DNA of 64,000 bases from an uncultured Rivibacter sp. (lineage in GTDB: Bacteria > Pseudomonadota > Gammaproteobacteria > Burkholderiales > Burkholderiaceae), in assembly GCA_946481025.1 (NCBI GenBank), contig CAMLNA010000007.1:12304-76303 (forward strand), in the 5' to 3' direction. Positions 21,348 through 29,712 of the stretch are shown in pieces. Under the pieces are notes generated by a model that ran no database searches, was not told the DNA's origin, and worked only from the letters and a program-made list of their open reading frames with translations. Position 1 is the stretch's first letter. Each line of letters opens with the position of its first letter. The translations under genes were made by a program, and so were the position numbers.

Positions 21348-23633
21348 CTACATCTGCGTCGCCAGCCATGGCGACACCGGCAGATCGCCGTGCGACCTGT
21401 CGCCGGCCGCGGCTGCGGCATAGATGCGGTGCAGCTCCCGCCAGCACTCGGGCACCTCGCCGTGCACCGCCTGCCGGTAGCGTTCCTGCGCCACGCGAGC
21501 CGCCTCGTACTGGCCGCTGGCGAACTTCAGCCGGGCATCGATGATCATGCCGACCGGGTGCTCGTGCAGCCACGCGCCCTGGCCTCGCAGCATCTTGCGT
21601 GCGCCCGCCACGTCGCCGCGCTCGAGCAGCAGCCAGGCCGCGTCGAGGCAGGCGTAGGCCTGCCACATGCCGGGCTGCCCGCCCGAGGCGATGGCCTGCA
21701 GCTCGGCGCAGGCGCGCGCGTGGTCGCCCAGGGCGTGGTGATGCAGGGCCCGGCAATGGCGCAAGGCCGTCATCAGCTCGAGGTCCTCTTTCGCCTCCGG
21801 CAGCTGTCGCGCCGCTTCGCAGGCCGCCGTCGCCTCGTCGTGCCGGCCGGTGCGCACCAGCGCGCGGATCAACCAGGGCGCCGCCTCGTGCGCCTGCAGC
21901 CAGATGCCCAGCTCGCGGCTTTGCGCGATCGCGGCCTGGAAGCACGGCACGGCTTCGTCGAGGCGTCCTTCGGCCACCGCGAGGTGGCCCGCCGCCATCC
22001 AGCGGTAGGGTTGCGCGGCGGCCGGCAGCACGGCGTCGAGTTCGGCCACCGCGGCCGCCACGCGAGCCACCTCGCGCGGCAGCCGCAGCTCGCGGTAGAT
22101 GAGGCACAGCGTGTCGCCTGCCGAAGCCGTGCGGAAGCGTTCGGCGAGCGAGTGGGACATCACGAAGGACTGCTCGGCATGCCGCGCGGCGTCGTGCAGC
22201 AGGCCGAGCCCGAGGCTGGCATGTGCGAGGTTCACCGCGGTGAGCGCGAAGTAGCTGTTGAGCCGGTGCTCCTCGCACAGGCGCACGGCCTCGCGGCCCA
22301 GCTGCACCGCGCGCATGAGTTCGCCGCTCTTGGCCGCCAGCAGGGCCGAGTTCAGCATCCATCCGAGCCGGTGCACCTGGTTGCCGGTGACGTGGCAGAG
22401 CTCGCGCGCGCGGTCGAGTTGCTGCGCGGCGGTGTCGAAGTCGAGCCGGCTGATGGCAATGGACGAGCGCGTGAGCACCGCGGTCACGGCGCAGTCGTGC
22501 AGGTCGCAGCGCAGCGACGCTTCGAGCGCCTGCTCGAGGTGATGCTGTGCCGGTGCGTAGGCGCGCTTGTGGTGGTGCGTGAGGCCCAGCGCCAGGTGCA
22601 CCCGGGCCAGCGAAGCCGCATCGTTGCTCACCGCCGGCTCCTGCAGCAGCTCCCGGCCCTGCACCAGCGCGTCCTCCGCGCCGAGCGCGGCGTGCGCGCT
22701 CAGCTGCTCCAGGCGCACCGGCAGGTTCTCGGGCTCGATGTCGAGCACGAGCTGCAGCAGGCCGGTGGCGATGAGCCACTTCTGCTCGCCGGCGGCCTGG
22801 AAGGCCTGCAGCAGCGCCCGATAGGCCAGCGGGTCGTTGGACTTGAGCGCGATGTCCAGCGAGCGCATCCGGTCGGGAAACAGCGCGGCGTCGACGTCCC
22901 GGGCGATCTGCTGGCCCAGCGGCACGAGGTCGGGGCCGCTGCGCGACAGGCGCCTGAGCGGCGTGGGGCCGACCGTGCAGTCGATGCGGAAGCCTTCGGG
23001 GTCGCTGGCCACTTCCGCATGCAGCACGTGGCGCACGCCGAGCAGCCGCACGATGTCGTCCATGCGACGTTCGATCGAAGAGCGCGGGAAGGGCAGGTTG
23101 CCCAGTGCGGCCAGCAGCGAGGCGGTCGGCGTGATGGACAGGCGATCGTCGGAGCCCAGGTCCTTGGCCACCATCGACATCAGCCCGAGGCCGATCCAGT
23201 CGAGCGCCGGCTGGCCGGTGAGGTTGTCGAACGGCAGCAATGCAATGCCGACCCGCCGCTCGCGCGGCGTTGCGGCAGGAGGGGGAGCGGCTTCGCGCGC
23301 GCTGGCCAGTTCGGCGCTGTTCGACAGGGCGCCCACGAACCGGTAGCCGGTGCGGTGCACGGTCTTGATGAGCGTGGGCTGGCTGCCGTTGTCGCCGATG
23401 GCGCTGCGCGCCTTCATGACGGCGCGCGCGATGACGCCGGGCGTCACGGGCTCGTGCTTCCACACCACGTCGAGCAGCTCGTCCTTGGACACCACGCGGT
23501 CGTGATGCCGTATGAGGTACGTGAGCAGCTCGAAGGGCTTGGGCTCGATCTCCTGCGGGCGGCCGCGAAGAAGAACCTCGCGGCGCAGCGGCAGTACGCG
23601 GCACTCTGCGAATTCGAAAACGGGCTCTGTCAT
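21348..23633 (-). CDS. Transcriptional regulator: winged-helix DNA-binding domain plus TPR-rich C-terminus
   Basis: This protein has about 761 residues. The first ~105 residues are an OmpR/CadC-type winged helix (VFEFAECRVLPLRREVLLRG, then KPFELLTYLIRHHDRVVSKDEL and IKTVHRTGYRFVG). No receiver domain and no membrane helix follow; instead a linker with Pro/Ala leads to an AAA-less region with GIALLPFDNLTGQ (a TolB/CadC-like segment) and a long array of TPR-type helical repeats. ATG 23633 begins right at the domain; an in-frame GTG at 23690 would add 19 residues, and neither has a good ribosome site. Related proteins regulate neighbouring genes in response to protein or ligand binding to the TPR part. 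It converges on the alginate-lyase-like gene, a candidate target. Confidence 0.85.
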   Translation of the reverse strand: MTEPVFEFAECRVLPLRREVLLRGRPQEIEPKPFELLTYLIRHHDRVVSKDELLDVVWKHEPVTPGVIARAVMKARSAIGDNGSQPTLIKTVHRTGYRFVGALSNSAELASAREAAPPPAATPRERRVGIALLPFDNLTGQPALDWIGLGLMSMVAKDLGSDDRLSITPTASLLAALGNLPFPRSSIERRMDDIVRLLGVRHVLHAEVASDPEGFRIDCTVGPTPLRRLSRSGPDLVPLGQQIARDVDAALFPDRMRSLDIALKSNDPLAYRALLQAFQAAGEQKWLIATGLLQLVLDIEPENLPVRLEQLSAHAALGAEDALVQGRELLQEPAVSNDAASLARVHLALGLTHHHKRAYAPAQHHLEQALEASLRCDLHDCAVTAVLTRSSIAISRLDFDTAAQQLDRARELCHVTGNQVHRLGWMLNSALLAAKSGELMRAVQLGREAVRLCEEHRLNSYFALTAVNLAHASLGLGLLHDAARHAEQSFVMSHSLAERFRTASAGDTLCLIYRELRLPREVARVAAAVAELDAVLPAAAQPYRWMAAGHLAVAEGRLDEAVPCFQAAIAQSRELGIWLQAHEAAPWLIRALVRTGRHDEATAACEAARQLPEAKEDLELMTALRHCRALHHHALGDHARACAELQAIASGGQPGMWQAYACLDAAWLLLERGDVAGARKMLRGQGAWLHEHPVGMIIDARLKFASGQYEAARVAQERYRQAVHGEVPECWRELHRIYAAAAAGDRSHGDLPVSPWLATQM

Positions 23634-23905
23634 GCCCGTACCGCGGTCGGTCCGGAGTCCTGGGTCCTCATCAGGATGGGGAGGCGGCACCCGCAGGCAC
23701 CTTTCTCAAAACTCGGTAGGTGAAGTCGCGGCCATGCTACTGGGGCGGCATTTGCAAAGCATGATGAAACCATGACGGCGGCCGTTTGTGGCGAAAGTTG
23801 CGGCGCTGGAGCGACGCTGCGGCCGCCGCGGCTCATGCCGCGGGGGAATTCGTGCGATCTGACGCGCCCCGGCACGTGCGCTCTGCCGGCCGGGGCGCGC
23901 GGCAC

Positions 23906-24916
23906 TCAGCGCAGGCGCGCCTTCAGCTCCTCGCTGGCCTGGTGCAGCGCGGCACGCGTGGCGGGCAGGTCGGCCAGCACGTTGAGCAGTCCGAAGTCGT
24001 GAATCATGCCGTTGTAGCGGGTCACGACAACGCTCACGCCGGCGGCGTCGAGCTTGCGTGCATAGGCCTCGCCCTCATCGCGCAGCACGTCCTTCTCGGC
24101 CGTCTGGATGAGTGCGGGCGGCAGGCCCTTGAGCTGATCGGGCGTGGCCAGCAGCGGCGACGCGTAGATCTCCTGCCGCTGCTTCGCGTCGGTGGTGTAG
24201 GCGTCCCAGAACCACTTCATCATGTCCTTGGTGAGGAAGTGACCGTTGGCGAACTCGTCATATGAAGCGTTCTCGAAGTTCGCATTCGTGACCGGCCAGA
24301 ACAGCACCTGCGAACGCAGCGCCGGCGTGCCCTTCGCCTTGGCCATCAGCGCCACCGCCGCCGCCATGTTGCCGCCCACGCTGTTGCCGGCGATCGCGAG
24401 CCGCTTGCCGTCCACGTTGATCTGCGCGCCGTGATCGGCCACCCACTTGGTGGCGGCGTAGATCTCGTTGACGGCCACCGGATAACGGGCCTCGGGCGAG
24501 GGCGTGTAGTTCACGAACACCGCCGCTGCGCCGGAGTCGGCCACCAGGTCGCGCACGAAGCGCTCATGCGTCGGGAAGTCGCCGAGCACCCAGCCGCCGC
24601 CGTGCACGAAGACGAACGCCGGCAGCACGCCCTTGGCGCCGGCGGGGCGCACGATGTTGAGCACGATCTGCCTGCCGTCGACGGTGATCGTCTTCTCGCT
24701 CACGTCGGCCGGCGGCAGCTTGGCGCCCTTCTGCGCGCCGACGAGCACCTGGCGGGCGTCGGCCGGCGACAGCGTTTCGATCGGCTTGCCGCCGCCCTTT
24801 GCGAGGGCCTCCAGGAACGACTGGGTGTGGCGTTCGACGCCGGGGCTGCCGGCGGCCATGGCGGATGCGGCGGCAACGGTGGTGAGCGCGGTGGCGATCT
24901 TGGAAGCGAGGTTCAT
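23906..24916 (-). CDS. Secreted alpha/beta hydrolase, HSL-type esterase
   Basis: This is a 336-residue exported esterase/lipase. It has a signal peptide (MNLASKIATALTTVAAASAMAAG), the oxyanion motif HGGGW at 105-109, nucleophile Ser179 in GNSVGG, Asp276 (EKDVLRDEG) and His306 (MIHDFG), the complete hormone-sensitive-lipase family triad. ATG 24916 has AAAGGA upstream. It lies downstream of, and in the same direction as, an OhrR-type regulator gene, but has its own 150-base leader that carries the same 14-bp sequence found at the regulator's promoter (25004-25017). Control by that regulator is therefore strongly suggested. It may hydrolyse peroxidised or ordinary lipid esters; the substrate is unknown. 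Confidence 0.9.
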   Translation of the reverse strand: MNLASKIATALTTVAAASAMAAGSPGVERHTQSFLEALAKGGGKPIETLSPADARQVLVGAQKGAKLPPADVSEKTITVDGRQIVLNIVRPAGAKGVLPAFVFVHGGGWVLGDFPTHERFVRDLVADSGAAAVFVNYTPSPEARYPVAVNEIYAATKWVADHGAQINVDGKRLAIAGNSVGGNMAAAVALMAKAKGTPALRSQVLFWPVTNANFENASYDEFANGHFLTKDMMKWFWDAYTTDAKQRQEIYASPLLATPDQLKGLPPALIQTAEKDVLRDEGEAYARKLDAAGVSVVVTRYNGMIHDFGLLNVLADLPATRAALHQASEELKARLR

Positions 24917-25003
24917 GGCATTTCCTTTCGATGGATGGGACGGAGGTTCGCGGCTTCGAAGGGCGCGGCCGGTGCGCGACGCCGGCTGCGTTTAGTAAGC
25001 GAA

Positions 25004-25017
25004 TAAATCGCGTGCTA
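25004..25017 (-). promoter_or_regulatory. Putative OhrR operator upstream of the esterase gene
   Basis: The 14-mer TAAATCGCGTGCTA is identical to one in the regulator's own promoter (25548-25561). Here it lies about 90 bases before the esterase start and is flanked by an imperfect dyad (ATCGC ... GCGAT, to 25029). Confidence 0.65.
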
Positions 25018-25067
25018 TGTAATTGCGATGAAGAAGGGCGCACTTGCGCCCCGTGAGGCCGACCTGC

Positions 25068-25535
25068 TCAGCCGGCGCTGCTCATCAGCACGTCTCTCAG
25101 GTCGTGGAGCCTCGTGCGCAGCTCACCGATCTGCGCGGGCGAGCACTGCATGGCCGTGGCCACGCAACCCGGCACGTCCCTGGCCTTGGCCTGCATGCGC
25201 CTGCCGGCGGTGGTCAGCGTCACGATGACCTGCCGCTCGTCGCTGCCGGAGCGCTGGCGCGAGACGAGGCCGAGGGCTTCGAGCCGCTTGAGCAGCGGGG
25301 TGAGCGTGGGCGAGTCGAGAAAGAGCCGCGCACCGATGGCCGAGACGGGCAGCGCGTCGGTCTCCCACAGCACCAGCATCACGAGGTACTGCGGATAGGT
25401 GAGGCCGAGGTCCTTCAGCAGCCTGCGGTAGACCTTGTTGAGGCCCAGCATCGTCGAGTAGACGGCGAAGCACAGCTGCTCGTCGAGCAGCTGTGAGTGG
25501 GGGCCGGGCGGCTGGGGGGCGGTGCGCTTGTCCAT
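25068..25535 (-). CDS. ohrR: OhrR-type MarR-family organic hydroperoxide-sensing repressor
   Basis: This 155-residue MarR/DUF24-size regulator matches OhrR closely. It has the reactive Cys22 in [10 protein letters not shown], the two Tyr that contact it (Tyr36 in NKVYRR and Tyr47 in [15 protein letters not shown]), [14 protein letters not shown] in the recognition region and [11 protein letters not shown] in the wing. Cys124 and Cys131 near the C-terminus suggest the two-Cys type that forms an intersubunit disulfide, as in Xanthomonas OhrR. OhrR normally represses ohr; no ohr gene is in the window. Instead a secreted esterase gene lies downstream with a matching operator. It should autoregulate through the box at 25548-25561. 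No Shine-Dalgarno precedes the ATG. Confidence 0.87.
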   Translation of the reverse strand: MDKRTAPQPPGPHSQLLDEQLCFAVYSTMLGLNKVYRRLLKDLGLTYPQYLVMLVLWETDALPVSAIGARLFLDSPTLTPLLKRLEALGLVSRQRSGSDERQVIVTLTTAGRRMQAKARDVPGCVATAMQCSPAQIGELRTRLHDLRDVLMSSAG

Positions 25536-25543
25536 GGGGGCGA

Positions 25544-25572
25544 ATATTAAATCGCGTGCTAACTATTTGCAA
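25544..25572 (-). promoter_or_regulatory. Predicted ohrR promoter giving a nearly leaderless mRNA
   Basis: On the minus strand, TTGCAA (25572-25567) and TAATAT (25549-25544) are separated by exactly 17 bases. Only eight bases separate the -10 element from the ohrR ATG, so the predicted transcript starts at or next to the start codon. The operator 14-mer fills the spacer. Confidence 0.6.
25548..25561 (-). promoter_or_regulatory. Putative OhrR operator within the ohrR promoter
   Basis: This is the second copy of TAAATCGCGTGCTA. It lies between the predicted -35 and -10 elements. The extended site reads AATCGC, 17 bases, GCGATT (to about 25579), an inverted repeat suited to a MarR-family dimer. 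Confidence 0.65.
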
Positions 25573-25596
25573 GCGATTATTGTGCGGTTCGGGCAA

Positions 25597-25638
25597 AGAA
25601 AAAGGCCTTGCCGCATGTGTGTGTACGGCAAGGCCTTT
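25597..25638 (-). terminator. Intrinsic terminator after tRNA-Ala
   Basis: A perfect 13-bp stem (AAAGGCCTTGCCG / CGGCAAGGCCTTT) with a 12-base loop is followed on the minus strand by a T-rich run (TTTTTCTTT). It lies just downstream of the tRNA gene and upstream of the ohrR promoter, insulating the two. Confidence 0.85.
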
Positions 25639-25645
25639 GGCTGTG

Positions 25646-25721
<76 letters not shown>

Positions 25722-25743
25722 GAAAGGCTGAAATTCTAGCCTA

Positions 25744-26616
25744 TCAACTCAGGCCGTTGCGTCGCGCCAGTTCGGCGAACAGCGCCGAATGGTCCAGCTG
25801 GCCCAGGCCGTGGTCGATGGCGTCGGCGTACAGCCGGGCGAACAGCTCGGTCACCGGTGCTTCGAAGCCCAGTTCCCCTGCCGTGTCGAGCGCGTTGCGC
25901 AGGTCCTTCAGCTGCACCGTCATCGCGCCGCGCTTGGCGAAGTCGCGCTCGACCATGCGCTGGCCGTGCACTTCGAGGATGCGGCTTTCGGCAAAGCCGC
26001 CGCGGATGGCGTGGCGCACCTGCGCCATGTCGGCGCCGCCCCGGGCGGCCAGCAGCAGCGCCTCGGCCACTGCGCCGATGGTGATGCCCACGATCATCTG
26101 GTTGGCCAGCTTGGCCAGCTGGCCCGCGCCGTGCGGCCCCACGTGCGTGGCCCGGCCGAACACCTCGAACACCGGCGCGGCACGGGCGAAGTCGGCCGCC
26201 TCGCCGCCGGCCATGATGGCCAGCGTGCCGGCCTCCGCGCCCACCGTGCCGCCGGAGACCGGTGCATCGAGGTGGGCCACGCCGAGGGCCTGCAGGGCCT
26301 GCGCATGCTCGCGGGCCTCGCGCGGCTTGATGGAGCTCATGTCGATGACGAGCGAGCCGCGTTGCAGCGCGGAGGCGGCGCCCAGGCCGAACAGCACCTC
26401 GTGCACGATGCCGCCGTGCTCGAGCAGGGTGACCACCGCATCGGCCTGCGCCACCGCGCCGGGCGCGCTGTCGGCCACCCGGGCGCCGTGCGCCGCCAGG
26501 GCCTCGGCCTTTGCACGCGTGCGGTTCCACACGGTCACGTCGAACCCGGCTTCACACAGCCGCCGGGCCATCGGCGCGCCCATGAGGCCGGTGCCGAGCA
26601 GGGTGATGTTCTTCAT
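25744..26616 (-). CDS. NAD(P)-dependent beta-hydroxyacid dehydrogenase (GarR/MmsB family)
   Basis: This 290-residue enzyme belongs to the 3-hydroxyisobutyrate / 2-hydroxy-3-oxopropionate (tartronate semialdehyde) reductase family. The N-terminus carries the dinucleotide motif LLGTGLMGAPMARRL; DAPVSGGTVGAEAGTLAIM is the substrate-binding signature and the catalytic Lys lies in GQLAKLANQM. ATG 26616 is used because it begins the nucleotide-binding strand; an in-frame ATG at 26628 would add four residues. The gene lies 22 bases from the tRNA, and a divergent hydrolase gene starts on the other side. The exact substrate cannot be fixed: glyoxylate-carboligase partners (gcl, hyi) and valine-degradation genes are both absent from the window. 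Confidence 0.88.
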   Translation of the reverse strand: MKNITLLGTGLMGAPMARRLCEAGFDVTVWNRTRAKAEALAAHGARVADSAPGAVAQADAVVTLLEHGGIVHEVLFGLGAASALQRGSLVIDMSSIKPREAREHAQALQALGVAHLDAPVSGGTVGAEAGTLAIMAGGEAADFARAAPVFEVFGRATHVGPHGAGQLAKLANQMIVGITIGAVAEALLLAARGGADMAQVRHAIRGGFAESRILEVHGQRMVERDFAKRGAMTVQLKDLRNALDTAGELGFEAPVTELFARLYADAIDHGLGQLDHSALFAELARRNGLS

Positions 26617-26698
26617 GATGGGACTCATCCGGTGGTGCCAAGCGAGCGGGCAGTGTAGAAGCGCGCTTGGCCGACTTCGACGCAAAGGAATGATGCCC

Positions 26699-27550
26699 AT
26701 GCCGCAAGCATTCGACCCTGCCTGGCTCGACGAGCAGTACAACAACCGCGCGCGCATCCCGGAGCACCCGCAGATCTTCGCCCGCTGGGCCGCCGATTCG
26801 GCACGGGCGCGGCAATCGCAGGCCTGCGAGCTCGACGTGCCCTATGGCGACGCGCCCGGCGAGACGCTGGACCTGTTCCTGCCGCCGCGGCCGGATGCGC
26901 CGGTGTTCGTGTTCATCCACGGCGGCTGGTGGCGCGCCCTCGACAAGGCCGACCATTCCTTCATCGCGCCGGCCTTCGTGGAGGCCGGTGCCATGGTGGT
27001 GGTGGCCAACTACACGCTGGCCCCGGCCGCCAGCATCGAGCAGATCACGCTGCAGATGGTGCGTCTGCTGGCCTGGACCTGGCGCCATGCCGCCAGCCGC
27101 GGCGGCGACCCGCGGCGCATCGTGGTGGCCGGGCATTCGGCCGGCGGGCACCTCGCTGCGATGATGCTGCGCTGCCTGTGGCCGGCGGTGGCGAGCGACC
27201 TGCCGGCCGGGCTGGTGCGTTCCGCGCTGGCGATTTCCGGGGTGTTCGACCTGGAGCCGATCCGGCACACGCCCTTCCTGCAGGGCGACCTGCGGCTCAC
27301 GCCCGACGCGGTGAGCCGGTTGAGCCCGGTCCACATGCCGGCCCCCGAGGGGGTACTCCATGCGTGCGTGGGAGCCGACGAGAGCGAGGAGTTCCTGCGG
27401 CAGAACCGGTTGATCCGCCGTGCGTGGGGCGCGTCGGCCGTGCCGGTGTGCGAGGCGCTGGCCGGGCGGCACCACCTCGACGTGCTGGACGAACTGGCGC
27501 AGCCGCAGGGGCGGCTGTTCATGCTGGCGCAGCAGCTGCTGGCGCGCTGA
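26699..27550 (+). CDS. Alpha/beta hydrolase, arylformamidase-like
   Basis: This is a 283-residue cytoplasmic hydrolase. It has the oxyanion motif HGGWW at 74-78, nucleophile Ser147 in GHSAGGH, and a C-terminal region with a His in GRHHLDVLDEL. The HGG(W/Y)W and GHSAGGHLA pairing is usual in the kynurenine-formamidase-like branch. Three in-frame ATG codons lie at 26690, 26693 and 26699; the last has the best spacing (nine bases) from AAAGGA and gives the family's MPxAFDPAWLDEQYNNRARI start. It is divergent from the dehydrogenase gene and converges on the ferredoxin gene. No tryptophan-degradation genes are near, so the substrate is open. Confidence 0.87.
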   Translation: MPQAFDPAWLDEQYNNRARIPEHPQIFARWAADSARARQSQACELDVPYGDAPGETLDLFLPPRPDAPVFVFIHGGWWRALDKADHSFIAPAFVEAGAMVVVANYTLAPAASIEQITLQMVRLLAWTWRHAASRGGDPRRIVVAGHSAGGHLAAMMLRCLWPAVASDLPAGLVRSALAISGVFDLEPIRHTPFLQGDLRLTPDAVSRLSPVHMPAPEGVLHACVGADESEEFLRQNRLIRRAWGASAVPVCEALAGRHHLDVLDELAQPQGRLFMLAQQLLAR

Positions 27551-27560
27551 CGGGGCGGCC

Positions 27561-28229
27561 TCAGCCTTCGCTGCGGCGCTGGCGTGCGCGGGCCAGCGCC
27601 GCCTCGATCACCGCGCGCTTGCGGTCGATCTGCCCGGGGTCGGTGAGGCGGGTGTGCTCTTCGAGGTGGGCCAGCTTCTGCTCGGCCTTGGCGGCCAGCC
27701 GGTCTTCGTTTTCGCGCCGTGCGCGCTCGACGCGCATGCGATGGAAGGCGTGGCGCTCGCGGGCTTCGTCGGCCCGGGCCTGCGACCAGGCCTGCCACCC
27801 GCTGGCACCCGGCGTCACGTTCTCGAGCGAGATGCAGTCGACCGGGCACACGGGGATGCACAGCTCGCAGCCGGTGCACAGCGGCTCGATCACCGTGTGC
27901 ATCTGCTTGGGCGCGCCGACGATGCAGTCGACGGGGCAGGCCTTGATGCACAAGGTGCAGCCGATGCACCAGTCTTCGTCGATGACGGCCAGCAGACGCG
28001 GGCCTTCCTGGCCGTTGGCCGGGTTGAGGGGCAGGGCCGGGCGGCCGGTCAGCTGCGCCAGCCTCGTCACGCCTTCGGCACCGCCGGGCGGGCACTGGTT
28101 GATCTCGGCATCGCCCGCTGCAACCGCTTCTGCGTAGCGGCGGCAGTCCGGATAGCCGCAGCGCGTGCACTGCGTCTGCGGCAGCAGCGCATCGATCTGG
28201 TCGGCAGTCACGGGGGGGAAGGCGGGCAC
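27561..28229 (-). CDS. RnfB-like iron-sulfur electron transfer protein
   Basis: This 222-residue protein carries an RnfB/RsxB-type 4Fe-4S domain ([16 protein letters not shown], about 20-35) followed by two bacterial ferredoxin clusters ([15 protein letters not shown] and [15 protein letters not shown]). It ends in a highly charged helical tail of about 75 residues. Unlike classical RnfB it has no N-terminal membrane anchor, and no other rnf/rsx subunit gene is adjacent. This stand-alone form recurs in Burkholderiales, where it may pass electrons to or from soluble partners. The start is GTG 28229; no strong ribosome site is seen, and GTG 28211 is an alternative. Confidence 0.88.
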   Translation of the reverse strand: MPAFPPVTADQIDALLPQTQCTRCGYPDCRRYAEAVAAGDAEINQCPPGGAEGVTRLAQLTGRPALPLNPANGQEGPRLLAVIDEDWCIGCTLCIKACPVDCIVGAPKQMHTVIEPLCTGCELCIPVCPVDCISLENVTPGASGWQAWSQARADEARERHAFHRMRVERARRENEDRLAAKAEQKLAHLEEHTRLTDPGQIDRKRAVIEAALARARQRRSEG

Positions 28230-28255
28230 GCGGGGATTGTCGCAAAGGCAAACGG

Positions 28256-28280
28256 CAAGGCCCGCGCGCGGCGGGCCTTG
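28256..28280 (-). terminator. Hairpin downstream of phaZ, probable terminator
   Basis: A 10-bp perfect stem (CAAGGCCCGC / GCGGGCCTTG) with a 5-base loop lies 23 bases after the phaZ stop. The trailing sequence on the minus strand is only moderately T-rich (CCGTTTGCCTTTG), so termination may be partial. Confidence 0.5.
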
Positions 28281-28302
28281 TGGGGGCGAGGCAGCGTTGC
28301 GC

Positions 28303-29547
28303 CTACTTGTCGTATTGCGCGATGAAGCTGCGGATCTCGGGATAGGCCTTCTCGCGCCAGCGGCGGCCCGAGAAGATGCCGTAGTGGCCGGCGCCCTCGA
28401 GCGTGTAGTGGCGCTGCCTGCTTTTCGGCACGCCGGTGCACAGCTCGTGCGCCGCTTCTGTCTGGCCGGCGCCGGAGATGTCGTCGAGCTCGCCTTCGAC
28501 GGTGAGCACGGCGGTGGTCCTGATGTCCTGCGGCCGCACCAGGTCGTCGCCCACCTTCCAGGTGCCGTTGACCAGCGCGAACTCCTGGAACACGGTGTGG
28601 ATGGTGTCCAGGTAGTACTCGGCCGGCATGTCGAGCACGGCGTTGTACTCGTCGTAGAACTGGCGGTGGGCCTCGGCGCTGTCGTCGTCGCCGCGCACGA
28701 GGTCGAGGAAGTAGTCGTAGTGCGAACTCAGGTGACGGTCAGGATTCATCGCGACGAAACCGCTGTGCTGCAGGAAGCCCGGGTACACCCGGCGACCGGC
28801 GCCCGGGTAGTTGGGCGGCACGCGGTAGATCACGTTGTTCTCGAACCATTCGTAGCTCTTGTTCATCGCCAGGTTGTTCACCGCCGTCGGCGACTTGCGG
28901 GCGTCGATCGGGCCGCCCATCATCGTCATCGTTCGCGGCGTCTTCTCGCCGGCCGATGCCATGAGCGACACTGCCGCCAGCACCGGCACGGTGGGCTGGC
29001 ACACCGAGATGACGTGCACGTCGTCGGCGCCGATGTGGCGGATGAACTCCTGCACGTAGCGGACGTAGTCGTCCAGGTGGAAGAGGCCGGCTTCCACCGG
29101 CACCATGCGCGCGTCGATCCAGTCGGTGATGTAGACCTTGTGGTCCTGCAGCATCGTGCGCACGGTGTCGCGCAGCAGCGTGGCATGGTGGCCCGACAGC
29201 GGCGCCACGATCAGCACCGTGGGCTGCGCGCGCATCTTCGTCAGCAGCTTGGCGTCGTCGGTGAAGCGCTTGAAGCGCAGCAGCCGGCAGAAGGGCTTGT
29301 CGAGCGCCAGCTGCTCCTGCACCACCACCTCGGTGTTGCCCACGTGGGCCGAGGTGATGCCGAACGCCGGCTTTTCATATTCCTTGGTGAGCCGGTGCAT
29401 CAGGTCGAAACCGGCGGCCACGCGCTGGGCGCCCGGAGCCTGGGCGAAGGGCGACAGCGGGTGGCTGTACAGCTTGGACGACGCGCTTGCGAACTCGGCA
29501 AACGGGCTCAACCAGGCGCGTTGGGTTTCGTACAGCTGATACAGCAT
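28303..29547 (-). CDS. phaZ: Intracellular poly(3-hydroxybutyrate) depolymerase
   Basis: This 414-residue enzyme mobilises stored PHB granules to 3-hydroxybutyrate units. It is of the Ralstonia PhaZ1 type, with Cys as nucleophile: Cys183 ([13 protein letters not shown]), Asp355 (GELDDISG) and His388 ([13 protein letters not shown]) fall at exactly the positions reported for the Ralstonia enzyme. There is no signal peptide, and the N-terminus [16 protein letters not shown] is characteristic. ATG 29547 has CGGAG seven bases upstream. The gene is monocistronic by appearance, with hairpins on both sides. It indicates that the organism accumulates PHB; the synthase genes are not in this window. 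Confidence 0.95.
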   Translation of the reverse strand: MLYQLYETQRAWLSPFAEFASASSKLYSHPLSPFAQAPGAQRVAAGFDLMHRLTKEYEKPAFGITSAHVGNTEVVVQEQLALDKPFCRLLRFKRFTDDAKLLTKMRAQPTVLIVAPLSGHHATLLRDTVRTMLQDHKVYITDWIDARMVPVEAGLFHLDDYVRYVQEFIRHIGADDVHVISVCQPTVPVLAAVSLMASAGEKTPRTMTMMGGPIDARKSPTAVNNLAMNKSYEWFENNVIYRVPPNYPGAGRRVYPGFLQHSGFVAMNPDRHLSSHYDYFLDLVRGDDDSAEAHRQFYDEYNAVLDMPAEYYLDTIHTVFQEFALVNGTWKVGDDLVRPQDIRTTAVLTVEGELDDISGAGQTEAAHELCTGVPKSRQRHYTLEGAGHYGIFSGRRWREKAYPEIRSFIAQYDK

Positions 29548-29668
29548 CGTGAACTCCGGGTGTTTGACACGCAGCAGAAGGTGGTGCGCCGCAACATTCT
29601 ATGAAGGCCGCTGCCGGTCCGCACGTTTCGCTAACGGGGAAAACACGTACCAAACCGGTGCAATTCAA

Positions 29669-29698
29669 GCAAAAAGGGCCCGTGAGGGCCCTTTTTGC
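29669..29698 (-). terminator. Strong intrinsic terminator after the aminotransferase gene
   Basis: This is a perfect 13-bp stem (GCAAAAAGGGCCC / GGGCCCTTTTTGC) with a GTGA tetraloop. The stem has A/T tracts on both sides, so it can act in both directions. It ends transcription of the aminotransferase gene (stop at 29713) before the phaZ promoter. Confidence 0.9.
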
Positions 29699-29712
29699 AG
29701 GGGTAGTGTCGT

